From Candidatus Latescibacterota bacterium (GTDB taxonomy: Bacteria > Latescibacterota > Latescibacteria > Latescibacterales > Latescibacteraceae), in NCBI GenBank assembly GCA_018656855.1, contig JABHYP010000370.1, positions 1-10,352 on the forward strand: 10,352 nt of DNA, written 5' to 3'. The first letter of the stretch is position 1. Every line of letters begins with the position of its first letter. This document shows, in pieces, positions 1 to 6,789 of this stretch. Made by a program: the position numbers and the translations under genes. The notes under the pieces are model-generated. The model searched no databases. It saw nothing but the letters and a program-made list of their open reading frames with translations, and was not told the origin of the DNA.

Positions 1-839
1 ATGAGATCGCCGGGATTATCGAAAAAACCGGTGCGAATGTGAGCCGTGTAAAGCCCGGCGATCGTGTAACGGTTGATTCGGTGGTCGGATGCGGCGTTTG
101 CAGCTTCTGCCTTCGCGGCAGTACGCAGTTTTGTCACGATGGTTACGAGATCGGACAGACCGCGACCGGAGGCATGCAGGAATACCTGACCATACCCGAA
201 AGGAACGTCTATCCTCTCCCGGGCAGTATATCCGATGAAGAGGCTGCGATAATGGACACTGAAGTGTACGGCGCCCTGATGAAACCGGGTATAGAGAAAG
301 GTTCAACACTGGTTGTTATCGGCCCCGGACCTGCAGGCCTTGTCGCCGTACAGATAGCCAGGATCATGGAGGTCGGCAAGATCATACTCCTAGGAACACG
401 TCCTGAACGACTTGAAATAGGCAAACGCCTCGGCGCTGATATCACCATAAATGTAAAGACAGATGATGCTCTCGAAACAATAACGGCCGCAACCGATGGA
501 CGAGGTGCGGACATGGTATTTGAGGGGGCCGGAACACCCGCAAGCCTTGCCCTTGCGTTGGATGCAGCCGCTCCCCAGGGAAAGGTTGTTCTGTATGGTG
601 TATATGGTTCACCTGTTGAAAACGTCAATGTCGATACAGTTAACCTGAAAGACCTTGTATTGTATGGCGCGCTTTCTGACAGGGTCGGCTGGGATACAGT
701 GATATCCTGGGTTGAAGGCGGGACACTCAATCTCAAAGAGCTTATCACCCACCGATTTCCATTCAGTGAGGCGTTCAAAGCATATGAAACGGTACGGGAC
801 CGCCGGGAAGGCGTAATAAAAGCGATCCTGCATCCATGA
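1..839 (+). CDS. Zinc-dependent alcohol/polyol dehydrogenase (MDR family), 5'-truncated by window edge
   Basis: A medium-chain dehydrogenase/reductase that would oxidise a sugar, polyol or other alcohol in the cytoplasm with a nicotinamide cofactor. The frame is open from base 3 with no start, so the gene begins upstream. About 278 residues are visible of the usual 340-350. The first visible residues EIAG fit the family GHE.AG segment, so the catalytic-zinc Cys and His lie outside. The structural zinc site is complete: Cys30, Cys33, Cys36 and Cys44 (counted from base 3), spaced C-x2-C-x2-C-x7-C. A Rossmann motif GPGPAG lies at 107-112. At the end of beta-strand 2 the usual Asp is replaced by Gly-Thr-Arg, which hints at NADP(H) preference (inference). 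It is followed after 62 bases by a mutarotase-like gene on the same strand, probably the same operon. The exact substrate cannot be told; sorbitol/threonine dehydrogenase-like is the closest description. Confidence 0.9.
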   Translation, partial: EIAGIIEKTGANVSRVKPGDRVTVDSVVGCGVCSFCLRGSTQFCHDGYEIGQTATGGMQEYLTIPERNVYPLPGSISDEEAAIMDTEVYGALMKPGIEKGSTLVVIGPGPAGLVAVQIARIMEVGKIILLGTRPERLEIGKRLGADITINVKTDDALETITAATDGRGADMVFEGAGTPASLALALDAAAPQGKVVLYGVYGSPVENVNVDTVNLKDLVLYGALSDRVGWDTVISWVEGGTLNLKELITHRFPFSEAFKAYETVRDRREGVIKAILHP

Positions 840-885
840 AAAATTAGTTATACCTGCTTTTTCCCGGAATTTAAGTCATAGCTTT

Positions 886-893
886 AAAGGAGA
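886..893 (+). promoter_or_regulatory. Shine-Dalgarno site for the mutarotase-like gene
   Basis: AAAGGAGA ends 8 bases before the ATG at 902, a strong ribosome binding site that fixes this start. No convincing promoter is visible in the 62-base gap after the dehydrogenase, so the two genes are probably cotranscribed. Confidence 0.75.
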
Positions 894-901
894 CCATACA
901 C

Positions 902-1900
902 ATGAAACCGGTGACTATCGACACAAAATGGCGATACCACGGTATGGAAACGATCATTCTCGAAAACAACTGTTTGAAGGCTGTAATCCTCCCGGAATTG
1001 GGGGCAAAGATGCTCCATCTAATTCACAAGCCATCCGATACCGAGATGTTGTGGCGTAATCCGCATCTGACTCCCCATCCTCTTCCCTGCGGTTCTGGCT
1101 ATGATGATAATTTTTTCGGTGGATGGGACGAGCTTTTCCCTAATGATGAACCAGCCATGATCGACGGCAAGGAATATCCTGACCACGGCGAACTCTGGTG
1201 CCAGCCTTGGAAATACATGATCGAGGAAAGAACGGACACACATGCCACAGTGCATCTCTGGTGCTTCGGTTCAGTCAGCGCCGCCCGTATGGACAAATGG
1301 ATCACTGTCAATGCCGACCGGCCGGTTTTGAAATTCCGGCACAAGGTAACAAATCTAAGCGACAGGCCACTCGATTTTCTCTGGAAACTTCACCCGGCGC
1401 TCGCGATCAGTCCCAACCACCGTATTGACCTTCCCCCATGCACCATGCTCAGGGGAGATGAAGAATTCAGCGATCTTGCCGGGGAGGAGCAGTTTTTGTG
1501 GCCGACATGCAGGGGAAAACACGGCGGAACTGTCGATCTCAGGAAAGTACCACCACCAGAAAGCTGTTCTAAGGAATTTCTCTACGGGATCGACCTCACC
1601 GATGGATGGTGTGCCATGACCGATACGGCACGTAAAGTCGGATTCGGGCTCGTGTTCCCGAAAGATATTTTTACCTCGGTGTGGCTGTTTTCTTCTTATG
1701 GCGGCTGGCGGGAAAACTATGTAGCGATTCTGGAACCCTGTACCGCATATCCATTTGACCTTCAGGAGGCGATCAGCAACGGAACCTGCGCCCACCTTGA
1801 AGGGCACTCCGAACTTGAATGCGATATCGAAGCTGTCCTCTACGAGGGCTTTACCTCGGTGAGCGGCATCAAGAAGGGCGGCAACATAACTGGCGAATAG
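902..1900 (+). CDS. Aldose 1-epimerase (galactose mutarotase)-like protein
   Basis: A 332-residue protein with the layout of the galactose mutarotase-like beta-sandwich superfamily, which interconverts alpha and beta anomers of sugars or binds related carbohydrates. No signal peptide is visible, so it should be cytoplasmic. Candidate active-site residues sit in the expected order: His95 in DHGELW, His164 in WKLHP, and Glu278 in ILEP, matching the two His and the C-terminal Glu of GalM-type enzymes. An aromatic GGWDELFPN stretch (73-81) resembles the sugar-binding face of related proteins. The start is supported by AAAGGAGA just upstream. It follows the dehydrogenase on the same strand, as expected for a sugar-catabolic pair. 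Sequence alone does not separate a true mutarotase from a non-enzymatic DUF4380/DUF5107-type relative; residue matching was by eye. Confidence 0.8.
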   Translation: MKPVTIDTKWRYHGMETIILENNCLKAVILPELGAKMLHLIHKPSDTEMLWRNPHLTPHPLPCGSGYDDNFFGGWDELFPNDEPAMIDGKEYPDHGELWCQPWKYMIEERTDTHATVHLWCFGSVSAARMDKWITVNADRPVLKFRHKVTNLSDRPLDFLWKLHPALAISPNHRIDLPPCTMLRGDEEFSDLAGEEQFLWPTCRGKHGGTVDLRKVPPPESCSKEFLYGIDLTDGWCAMTDTARKVGFGLVFPKDIFTSVWLFSSYGGWRENYVAILEPCTAYPFDLQEAISNGTCAHLEGHSELECDIEAVLYEGFTSVSGIKKGGNITGE

Positions 1901-1917
1901 CGGTAATATTACTAATG

Positions 1918-1952
1918 AAAAAGGGAATAGAAAGTAATTTGCTTCCCTTTTT
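1918..1952. terminator. Bidirectional rho-independent terminator between convergent genes
   Basis: A perfect 10-bp stem, AAAAAGGGAA (1918-1927) with TTCCCTTTTT (1943-1952), encloses a 15-base loop. Each strand ends in a T run after the GGG/CCC core, so it can stop transcription both ways. It lies 17 bases after the stop of the plus-strand mutarotase gene and downstream of the oppositely oriented sulfatase gene, where a shared terminator is expected. Confidence 0.75.
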
Positions 1953-2005
1953 GAACATCGCTTCGATTGCTTATGCACCTTTTTTCTTTGTAACGTTAGC
2001 TGTTA

Positions 2006-2053
2006 GAAAAGCCGGTGTTGTTTACGCTTTTCAGGAATGAATACACATCATTC
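2006..2053 (-). terminator. Weak hairpins downstream of the sulfatase gene
   Basis: Two small inverted repeats lie just past the sulfatase stop: GAATGA/TCATTC (2035-2040 with 2048-2053, 7-base loop) and GAAAAGC/GCTTTTC (2006-2012 with 2026-2032, 13-base loop). Neither has a clear T tract on the minus strand. They may stabilise the 3' end or slow transcription ahead of the stronger terminator at 1918-1952. Chance occurrence in AT-rich DNA is possible. Confidence 0.3.
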
Positions 2054-2063
2054 ACTTCGTAGT

Positions 2064-3515
2064 TTATTCTCCCAGTTTACGATCCAGTGCCGCCTGCCGC
2101 TTCATTTCTTTGAACAGCTCTTCCACCATCTCAAGATTTTTATCTGCCAAGTCGGTTTTTTCCAGTGGATCTTCAGCGATATTATAGAGTTCAAATCTGC
2201 CTTTGCCAAGCTGTTTGCCGAAATGAATCAGTTTCCACTCGCCGTTTCTAATAACGTACTGACTGCCGGTATGCCAGTAGAAGAACGGGGTACGGTCTTC
2301 CTGCTCACCGTTAATGTAGTTCCAGACATTCTCGCCCTCAACAACCGTTTCAGCGGGAATATCAGCATCAGCTAAATGAGCGAATGTAGGGTAAAGGTCG
2401 TAGACGATCATTGGCGCATCCGCCTTACCGGGAGTCAAACGATTCTTCCAGCGTATTATCGCGGGTATCCGGATACCACCCTCGTAATGCTGGCCCTTCC
2501 ATCCATGAAAAGGTTCATTATCCCCGAGAACATCGGTGGGGCCGTACTCCATATAGTACTCGACAGGAGGTTTCAACCACCGTTCAGGATAATTTCCGCC
2601 GCGTGCGCCACCGTTATCGCTGAAAAACATGACCAGCGTATTATCGAGTACGCCTTCAGTTTCTAAGGCGTCCAGAATCTGTCCGATACCATAATCCATG
2701 TGTGTGATAGAGGCAGCGAAATACTTTCTTGAGGTATTTTCAATGGTGCCATCATACATGTCTATCCATTTCTTTTCTTCCTGAATAGGAGTATGAGGCG
2801 CACTGTAGGGCACATATAGAAAGAAGGGATTCGCTTTATCGCGGATATCGGTAATGAACCGGACTGCCTCATCGGTCACCAGGTCGGTCACATGACCGTG
2901 CTCGTCGATAAGTTTGCCGTTACGGTGCCACTGCCGCACACCTTTCCCCGTTCTCTTGAAGTCTGTGGTAAGATGCGACCATGAATCCAGCCACGGTCCG
3001 AGATAACCGTACGAATGGCGGAATCCGTACTTATTCGGCACAAGTTCAGGTGTCATACCGAGATGCCATTTGCCCGTGATTGCTGTGTCATAACCGTTTC
3101 TCAGAAGAAGCTCAGCGATTGTCACCGTGTTGGGCGGAATAGCATATTCATGCTCTAACTGAAGAGGGCCGGTAATACCGAACCTGCTAGGCGGTCTTCC
3201 GGTCAGGAGCGATGCACGGGTGGGTGAACATACTGGCGAAACATAGAAATGTGTTAGTTCAACCCCTTCTTTAGCGATTCGGTCGAGATTGGGAGAGATG
3301 ATCTCCTGATTATGAAATCCGACATCAGACCACCCGGCATCGTCAGCGAGGATTATCACTATATTGGGTCTGCTTTCATCTGGTGAGGTCTCTTGAGGGG
3401 TGTTATCGGGCGTCTGGTCATTTTTTTCCGATGCGCAGGACGAAAACAATGCACCGCCGGCATATATTGCGGGGATAACCTTTGGCATCAGTTCAATAAA
3501 TCCTCGTCTCTTCAT
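2064..3515 (-). CDS. Exported sulfatase (arylsulfatase family), Cys-type, Tat/lipoprotein signal
   Basis: A 483-residue type I sulfatase, full length, predicted to hydrolyse sulfate esters, most likely on a carbohydrate, outside the cytoplasm. The N-terminus KRRGFIE is twin-arginine-like. It is followed by a short hydrophobic stretch and a possible lipobox cysteine at Cys27 (LFSSC), then a Ser/Pro/Asp/Glu-rich linker to about residue 49. Family motifs: metal-binding Asp58-Asp59 in ILADDAGWSD; formylglycine motif Cys96-S-P-T-R100; TGKWHLG with Lys149 and His151; His241 in APHTP; Asp300-Asn301 in SDNGG; Lys340 in GWKGQHYEGG. All expected catalytic positions are present, so it looks active, provided a formylglycine-generating enzyme exists elsewhere in the genome. 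The start is an ATG with AAAGGAG 15 bases upstream, a little far, but it retains the Tat motif. A promoter lies about 110 bases upstream. The substrate cannot be assigned by eye. Confidence 0.94.
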   Translation of the reverse strand: MKRRGFIELMPKVIPAIYAGGALFSSCASEKNDQTPDNTPQETSPDESRPNIVIILADDAGWSDVGFHNQEIISPNLDRIAKEGVELTHFYVSPVCSPTRASLLTGRPPSRFGITGPLQLEHEYAIPPNTVTIAELLLRNGYDTAITGKWHLGMTPELVPNKYGFRHSYGYLGPWLDSWSHLTTDFKRTGKGVRQWHRNGKLIDEHGHVTDLVTDEAVRFITDIRDKANPFFLYVPYSAPHTPIQEEKKWIDMYDGTIENTSRKYFAASITHMDYGIGQILDALETEGVLDNTLVMFFSDNGGARGGNYPERWLKPPVEYYMEYGPTDVLGDNEPFHGWKGQHYEGGIRIPAIIRWKNRLTPGKADAPMIVYDLYPTFAHLADADIPAETVVEGENVWNYINGEQEDRTPFFYWHTGSQYVIRNGEWKLIHFGKQLGKGRFELYNIAEDPLEKTDLADKNLEMVEELFKEMKRQAALDRKLGE

Positions 3516-3530
3516 AACTGTCTCAAGCAG

Positions 3531-3537
3531 CTCCTTT
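3531..3537 (-). promoter_or_regulatory. Shine-Dalgarno site of the sulfatase gene, unusually distant
   Basis: AAAGGAG on the minus strand lies 15 bases from the ATG at 3515, longer than the usual 5-10. No ATG, GTG or TTG lies closer in frame, and the ATG gives a proper Tat motif, so the start is kept. Confidence 0.5.
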
Positions 3538-3567
3538 CATAGCCATATTCAAAGCCATATATTACAC

Positions 3568-3606
3568 GGGATTTTCAATATCAAATTCATAAATACACAA
3601 AATCCC
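3568..3606 (-). repeat. Inverted repeat in the sulfatase 5' leader
   Basis: GGGATTTT (3568-3575) pairs perfectly with AAAATCCC (3599-3606) around a 23-base AT-rich loop. It lies between the predicted promoter and the sulfatase ribosome site, so the transcript could fold here. A half-repeat AGCCATAT at 3541-3548 and 3553-3560 (12-base period) sits next to it. Function unknown; possibly leader regulation or an operator. Confidence 0.35.
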
Positions 3607-3627
3607 AACAATATTGGTGATAAACGA

Positions 3628-3656
3628 ATAATATCTATTCCAAGTTCTTTTGACAA
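3628..3656 (-). promoter_or_regulatory. Predicted sigma70-type promoter for the sulfatase gene
   Basis: On the minus strand TTGTCA (3656-3651) is separated by exactly 17 bases from TATTAT (3633-3628). Each hexamer matches its consensus at 5 of 6 positions. Transcription would start near 3621, giving a leader of roughly 105 bases before the sulfatase ATG at 3515. The AT-rich surroundings raise the chance of a false match, but the position is right. Confidence 0.6.
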
Positions 3657-3780
3657 GAATTATCTGCATGTTAATCGGTCAATTTTACTATGTATATGCT
3701 TGAATAACAGAATAATGAGGTGTCCCTCATACTAGGGAGTAGTTGATACACAATACATCATCGTTGCTAAAAGCGATATA

Positions 3781-3817
3781 ATACAAGAGGCCTCAAAAAA
3801 ACCGAAACCTCTTGTAT
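3781..3817. terminator. 10-bp inverted repeat, possible terminator
   Basis: ATACAAGAGG (3781-3790) pairs perfectly with CCTCTTGTAT (3808-3817) around a 17-base loop that contains an A7 run. It could end transcription of the minus-strand Gfo/Idh/MocA-like gene, about 175 bases past that gene's stop. No T run follows the stem on that strand, so it may instead be an RNA-processing hairpin or a protein-binding palindrome. Confidence 0.45.
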
Positions 3818-3993
3818 GTTAAACGAAATCATTCACAAAAAAAAGTACTCTTTATCCTCTCTCCACTTCTGGGTACATTCGGGCGAACGAAAATTGATTC
3901 GTAACTGCTTTTACGCTAATCCGGCCAAATTCTGAGATCTCATAACTTTTCGGCTTGATTCATTTTCAAATATTTGGATTCTCCTTTACCATA

Positions 3994-5118
3994 TCAATCA
4001 AATGTTGCATCCGGATAAGTTGTAGGATTCGGATCGCAATAAACGCAGTAATCATCATCCAGCTCTGAGAGAAGAGCCGGTTGCCCGCCAAGCTCAAGGT
4101 GAGATTTGAAGCCTGCAATAAATGCAGCCGTTTTTTCTATAATATGTTCATGGGACTGCTCCATGTCTCGTCCTTCGATGATTCTCTGAAAGGCTAGCAG
4201 TGGGGGAACCATCATGAACTGCCAAACCGTTCCCGTGTTGCCTGATCCCCAGATATTTTCCTCAAACGACATTTTCTCGAAATTGATTCGTACGGATGCA
4301 TTCGTACCAAAGTTGGATGTATTATGCAAGGTTGCATAAAAGGATTCGTTGTCTTCCCGCGGCTTGAATTTTATTGTCCAGGTATCGTTGCCCTTATCGA
4401 AGATGCTTTTTACGCTTCTGTTGACTGTGACACTTTCAATACCACCACCGACTGCTGCGAGGAGAAGCCACAGGCCATGGACATCATGGGTAATTTCAAT
4501 CGACCAGTTATAGCCGGTCACTCCCTTGATTTTCGGACCGAATTCCTTAATCTTTTCCCTGAGTGTGTACAATGCCTCCGTGTACTCAAATTCCGAAGGA
4601 ACCAGGATGGGTGTGCCATATTTTTTGGAGAGTTCGACAACGGCTTTTGCGCGGTTGACACGTGGAGTAAAGCAGCGGTTAAAGAAAACGGGTATTCCGG
4701 CGTTCAGGTACGGTTCGGCTAAAATATGGTAGTAATCGGCGGCGCGAAGGTCGGTCAGCATAATGCCATCCACTTTCCCTACCATATCCTTATAGCGCTT
4801 CACCGGTTTTGTTCCGAATCTTTCACAGTACGATTCCACACGTTTCGGATCATGGTCCCAAATATGGGTTAGTATCATTCCCGTCATACGGGTCGGGACA
4901 TATTTTCCTTGTTCGACGCATTGAATGATGGGGCCATAGATATTCGGCATATGATGGTGGGTGGGATGACAGGTGAGAACTCCTATGCGAAGAAGTTTTC
5001 CCGGGTCACGTTTCCCCTTTCCTGATGTTTGCGCATAAGCAGTTTGGTTATTTCCCGCAATAATTCCTGCTGTGGCGGCAGAAGCTGTACTGATAAATGT
5101 TCTCCGATTTGTAGACAT
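3994..5118 (-). CDS. Tat-exported Gfo/Idh/MocA-like oxidoreductase homolog with degenerate cofactor motifs
   Basis: A 374-residue protein. Its N-terminus NRRTFIS plus an Ala/Gly-rich hydrophobic stretch and AYA-Q cleavage site (after Ala29) make a textbook Tat signal, so it should act outside the cytoplasm after folding inside. The remainder follows the Gfo/Idh/MocA plan: an N-terminal Rossmann-like half from residue 42 (RIGVLTC), a helix-strand unit with Arg93-Tyr97, then a C-terminal sheet domain. His211-Asp212-x-His214 (THDVHGLW) stands where the family's catalytic Asp/His usually lie. The glycine-rich NAD(P) loop is replaced by a His-rich HPTHHH (51-56), and the EKP motif by NRC (147-149). 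It may therefore be a binding protein or bind the cofactor unusually (inference). The start has AAGGGGA 5 bases upstream. It follows the broken regulator fragment and precedes the sulfatase on the same strand, suggesting a carbohydrate role. Confidence 0.82.
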   Translation of the reverse strand: MSTNRRTFISTASAATAGIIAGNNQTAYAQTSGKGKRDPGKLLRIGVLTCHPTHHHMPNIYGPIIQCVEQGKYVPTRMTGMILTHIWDHDPKRVESYCERFGTKPVKRYKDMVGKVDGIMLTDLRAADYYHILAEPYLNAGIPVFFNRCFTPRVNRAKAVVELSKKYGTPILVPSEFEYTEALYTLREKIKEFGPKIKGVTGYNWSIEITHDVHGLWLLLAAVGGGIESVTVNRSVKSIFDKGNDTWTIKFKPREDNESFYATLHNTSNFGTNASVRINFEKMSFEENIWGSGNTGTVWQFMMVPPLLAFQRIIEGRDMEQSHEHIIEKTAAFIAGFKSHLELGGQPALLSELDDDYCVYCDPNPTTYPDATFD

Positions 5119-5123
5119 GTTCG

Positions 5124-5130
5124 TCCCCTT
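5124..5130 (-). promoter_or_regulatory. Shine-Dalgarno site of the Gfo/Idh/MocA-like gene
   Basis: AAGGGGA on the minus strand, 5 bases before the ATG at 5118. It lies directly after the stop codon of the regulator fragment, so the two could be translated from one message. No confident promoter was found between them. Confidence 0.6.
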
Positions 5131-5328
5131 TCATAATGTATCATTCCAGAATGTATCATTCCAAATATTCAATTGCTTATCGAAAAGACGCCGCACATAA
5201 TTTGATCGATATATTTTATTCAAAACATCAAGGTATCCCGCGGCTTCAAGCTTACTCACATGTGATGAAATGTTACCACGGGTGAGTCCTTTCTCACGTG
5301 CTGGAAATAGAAAGTCCACATTTCTCAC
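5131..5328 (-). pseudogene. Truncated winged-helix regulator, paralog of the gene at 7630-7959
   Basis: An open frame of 65 codons starting at a GTG that overlaps the permease stop (GTGA). Residues 5-35 match residues 40-70 of the intact regulator at 21 of 31 positions, including GLTRGN, SSHVSKLE and AAGY, which is the helix-turn-helix core. The N-terminal 39 residues of the intact protein are missing. After V35 the similarity stops abruptly, so the wing (EKEFVGKKPH.. region) and C-terminal helix are gone and replaced by a low-complexity tail from a 15-base repeat. I read it as the remnant of a second regulator gene. It could still be translated by coupling to the permease and might act as a mini-HTH protein, but without a dimer helix or wing this is less likely. 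Confidence 0.75.
5135..5163 (-). repeat. Tandem 14-bp direct repeat
   Basis: Two exact copies of TGGAATGATACATT on the minus strand (5163-5150 and 5148-5135), separated by one base, giving a 15-base period. They encode the repeated tail WNDT(F/L)WNDT(L) of the regulator fragment and lie just upstream of the Gfo/Idh/MocA-like gene's ribosome site. This could be a small duplication at a rearrangement joint or a paired binding site. Confidence 0.7.
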
Positions 5329-6725
5329 CGTACATCGTATCTGAGAAATGAAACAAATGCGGCGGCAAAAAAGACAATGATCATCAGTATCATTACAGTA
5401 AAATCCGGAATCGCCAATGCGAAGGAATTCCGCAAGCTCGCCTCTTTGAATTCGTGCCTGGGCATGTCACTTATATCCGGTTTGGGCTGATTGGCAGGCT
5501 CACTAAAATTTATGTTCCGCATCATTTTAGTATTAGCCCATTTTGTGAATACAGGTTTATAGATTTTGATCGAATTCAAGAATCTCCCATGCTCCTGAAT
5601 GCCGGTCTTGCCAATACTCATTGCTCCAAAAGTCAGCGCCGAGGCTGGTGAAATACGTGACAGGTACAATGCAAGCATTTGTTGTTTGTTACGTTTTGAT
5701 TGATATTCACTTTCGAGTTCGGCATTTTTCTTGTCAATTTGTGCTGTTGCATTCTGTTGCACATCTTCAATATAACTTCTGAAATTCTCCTGCCATTCCG
5801 GAGTTTCGTCACGCGGATTCTCCTTCATCCATTCCTGCACTTCCTTCTGGGTAGATCCCGAAATTCCCTGTAAGAACGCATCCTTTTGCGCTGTAACTTC
5901 ATGTGCTGACGGGATCGGATTGATTTGCCCGGCCACTATGACAGCCGCTTTCGGGATAATAAAAATAAATGTTACCCAGATGAACAATAGAATGAAAAGA
6001 CTGCTTGAAGAACGGCTGGTGAGTGATGAAATCAACAAACCGAGCGTAAAAAAAACTGATAGATAAAGAAGAAACATGACAAATATCAATCCTATGCGTA
6101 TCCAGTCTTCTAAGGTAAAACTGAGATCAGGATAAATGACCAGCATGATTATACCTATCAGGAACGGGACTACCAGAGGAACCAGTAAGCTGATTAAACC
6201 ACCGATAGTTTTACCGAGGATTAACTGGTCGCGCGGTACACGGTTTGACAGCGATAGTTTAAGGGTTCCCTGTTCTTTTTCACCAACAATTGCATCATAA
6301 GTAAACAAGATCGCTAAAAGACTCAGCACAATTTTTACTATCAATGTCAGATCGAGTTCACCGAATATCGCCAGAACGGGATTGCTGTCGTATTTTGAAT
6401 CGACAAGGCTTGGATCGTAAGCGATATTGACCGTAGCCTGGCGTCCGACCGCTGCCTGAATTCCGGCGATAATAGTGCTTAACACCTGGGGAGGCTTGGT
6501 TACTTTCGTTCCAAGTCCTGCAAGAGCCTGGTAGGTTGGCTGATTTTCAAGGTTCTTATTATTAAGAGCGATTGCGGCGTTGTATTCACGAAGTTCAGCC
6601 CTGTAATTATTAATTCCGGTATAAACCGAAAGTAGTATTAAAATTGTACATAACAGGAAGGTGAAAACAAATTTTGGACTGTTGATATTATCAAGAATTT
6701 CTTTTCTTACCACATTCAACAGCAT
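5325..6725 (-). CDS. ABC-2-type transporter permease with a large extracytoplasmic loop
   Basis: A 466-residue integral membrane subunit of an ABC exporter, paired with the ATPase encoded just upstream. Hydrophobic segments sit near 19-36, 125-143, 173-198, 209-234, 241-263 and 438-461 (six in all). The ABC-2 signature between segments 2 and 3, GEKEQGTLKLSLSNRVPR (148-165), and the following GK at 171-172 are typical. Two long hydrophilic regions, about 37-124 and 264-437, probably face outside. The second has a Gln/Lys/Glu-rich helical part at 315-350 that may form a coiled coil. This layout resembles ABC-2 permeases with an inserted domain (DUF3526-like), though the assignment is by eye. 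The start is ATG with AAAGGAG 6 bases upstream. The cargo is unknown; peptide, lipid or drug export are all possible. Confidence 0.9.
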   Translation of the reverse strand: MLLNVVRKEILDNINSPKFVFTFLLCTILILLSVYTGINNYRAELREYNAAIALNNKNLENQPTYQALAGLGTKVTKPPQVLSTIIAGIQAAVGRQATVNIAYDPSLVDSKYDSNPVLAIFGELDLTLIVKIVLSLLAILFTYDAIVGEKEQGTLKLSLSNRVPRDQLILGKTIGGLISLLVPLVVPFLIGIIMLVIYPDLSFTLEDWIRIGLIFVMFLLYLSVFFTLGLLISSLTSRSSSSLFILLFIWVTFIFIIPKAAVIVAGQINPIPSAHEVTAQKDAFLQGISGSTQKEVQEWMKENPRDETPEWQENFRSYIEDVQQNATAQIDKKNAELESEYQSKRNKQQMLALYLSRISPASALTFGAMSIGKTGIQEHGRFLNSIKIYKPVFTKWANTKMMRNINFSEPANQPKPDISDMPRHEFKEASLRNSFALAIPDFTVMILMIIVFFAAAFVSFLRYDVR

Positions 6726-6731
6726 GACCGG

Positions 6732-6738
6732 CTCCTTT
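6732..6738 (-). promoter_or_regulatory. Shine-Dalgarno site of the permease gene
   Basis: AAAGGAG on the minus strand, 6 bases before the ATG at 6725, within the 64-base gap after the ATPase stop. It confirms the permease start and cotranscription with the ATPase. Confidence 0.75.
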
Positions 6739-6789
6739 CAGGAATTCAGGAATATAAGCATTATGAGGATACAAAAAAACTTTCAATTT

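Larger units (their letters stand above)
3516..3993. other. Non-coding gap between sulfatase and Gfo/Idh/MocA-like gene
   Basis: A 478-base AT-rich stretch without a convincing gene. From the sulfatase side it holds the leader hairpin (3568-3606), a promoter (3628-3656), small overlapping hairpins (ATGAGG/CCTCAT at 3715-3730, CCCT/AGGG at 3724-3737) that could be an operator, a 10-bp inverted repeat (3781-3817), and a stretch that may be debris of a lost gene (3852-3959). A good Shine-Dalgarno sequence without a gene lies at 3980-3987. Open frames crossing the gap read like random translation. No RNA gene was recognised. Confidence 0.6.

Noticed and set aside
1355..1978. Long minus-strand open frame opposite the mutarotase-like gene
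   Set aside because: It is a shadow of a conserved plus-strand gene, with no family features or plausible start.
2376..2666. Plus-strand open frame inside the sulfatase gene
   Set aside because: It is antisense to a clearly conserved sulfatase with all catalytic motifs; no ribosome site or recognisable protein features.
3400..3735. Plus-strand open frame crossing from the sulfatase N-terminus into the gap
   Set aside because: Low-complexity AT-derived translation, no ribosome site, and it overlaps the sulfatase start and promoter.
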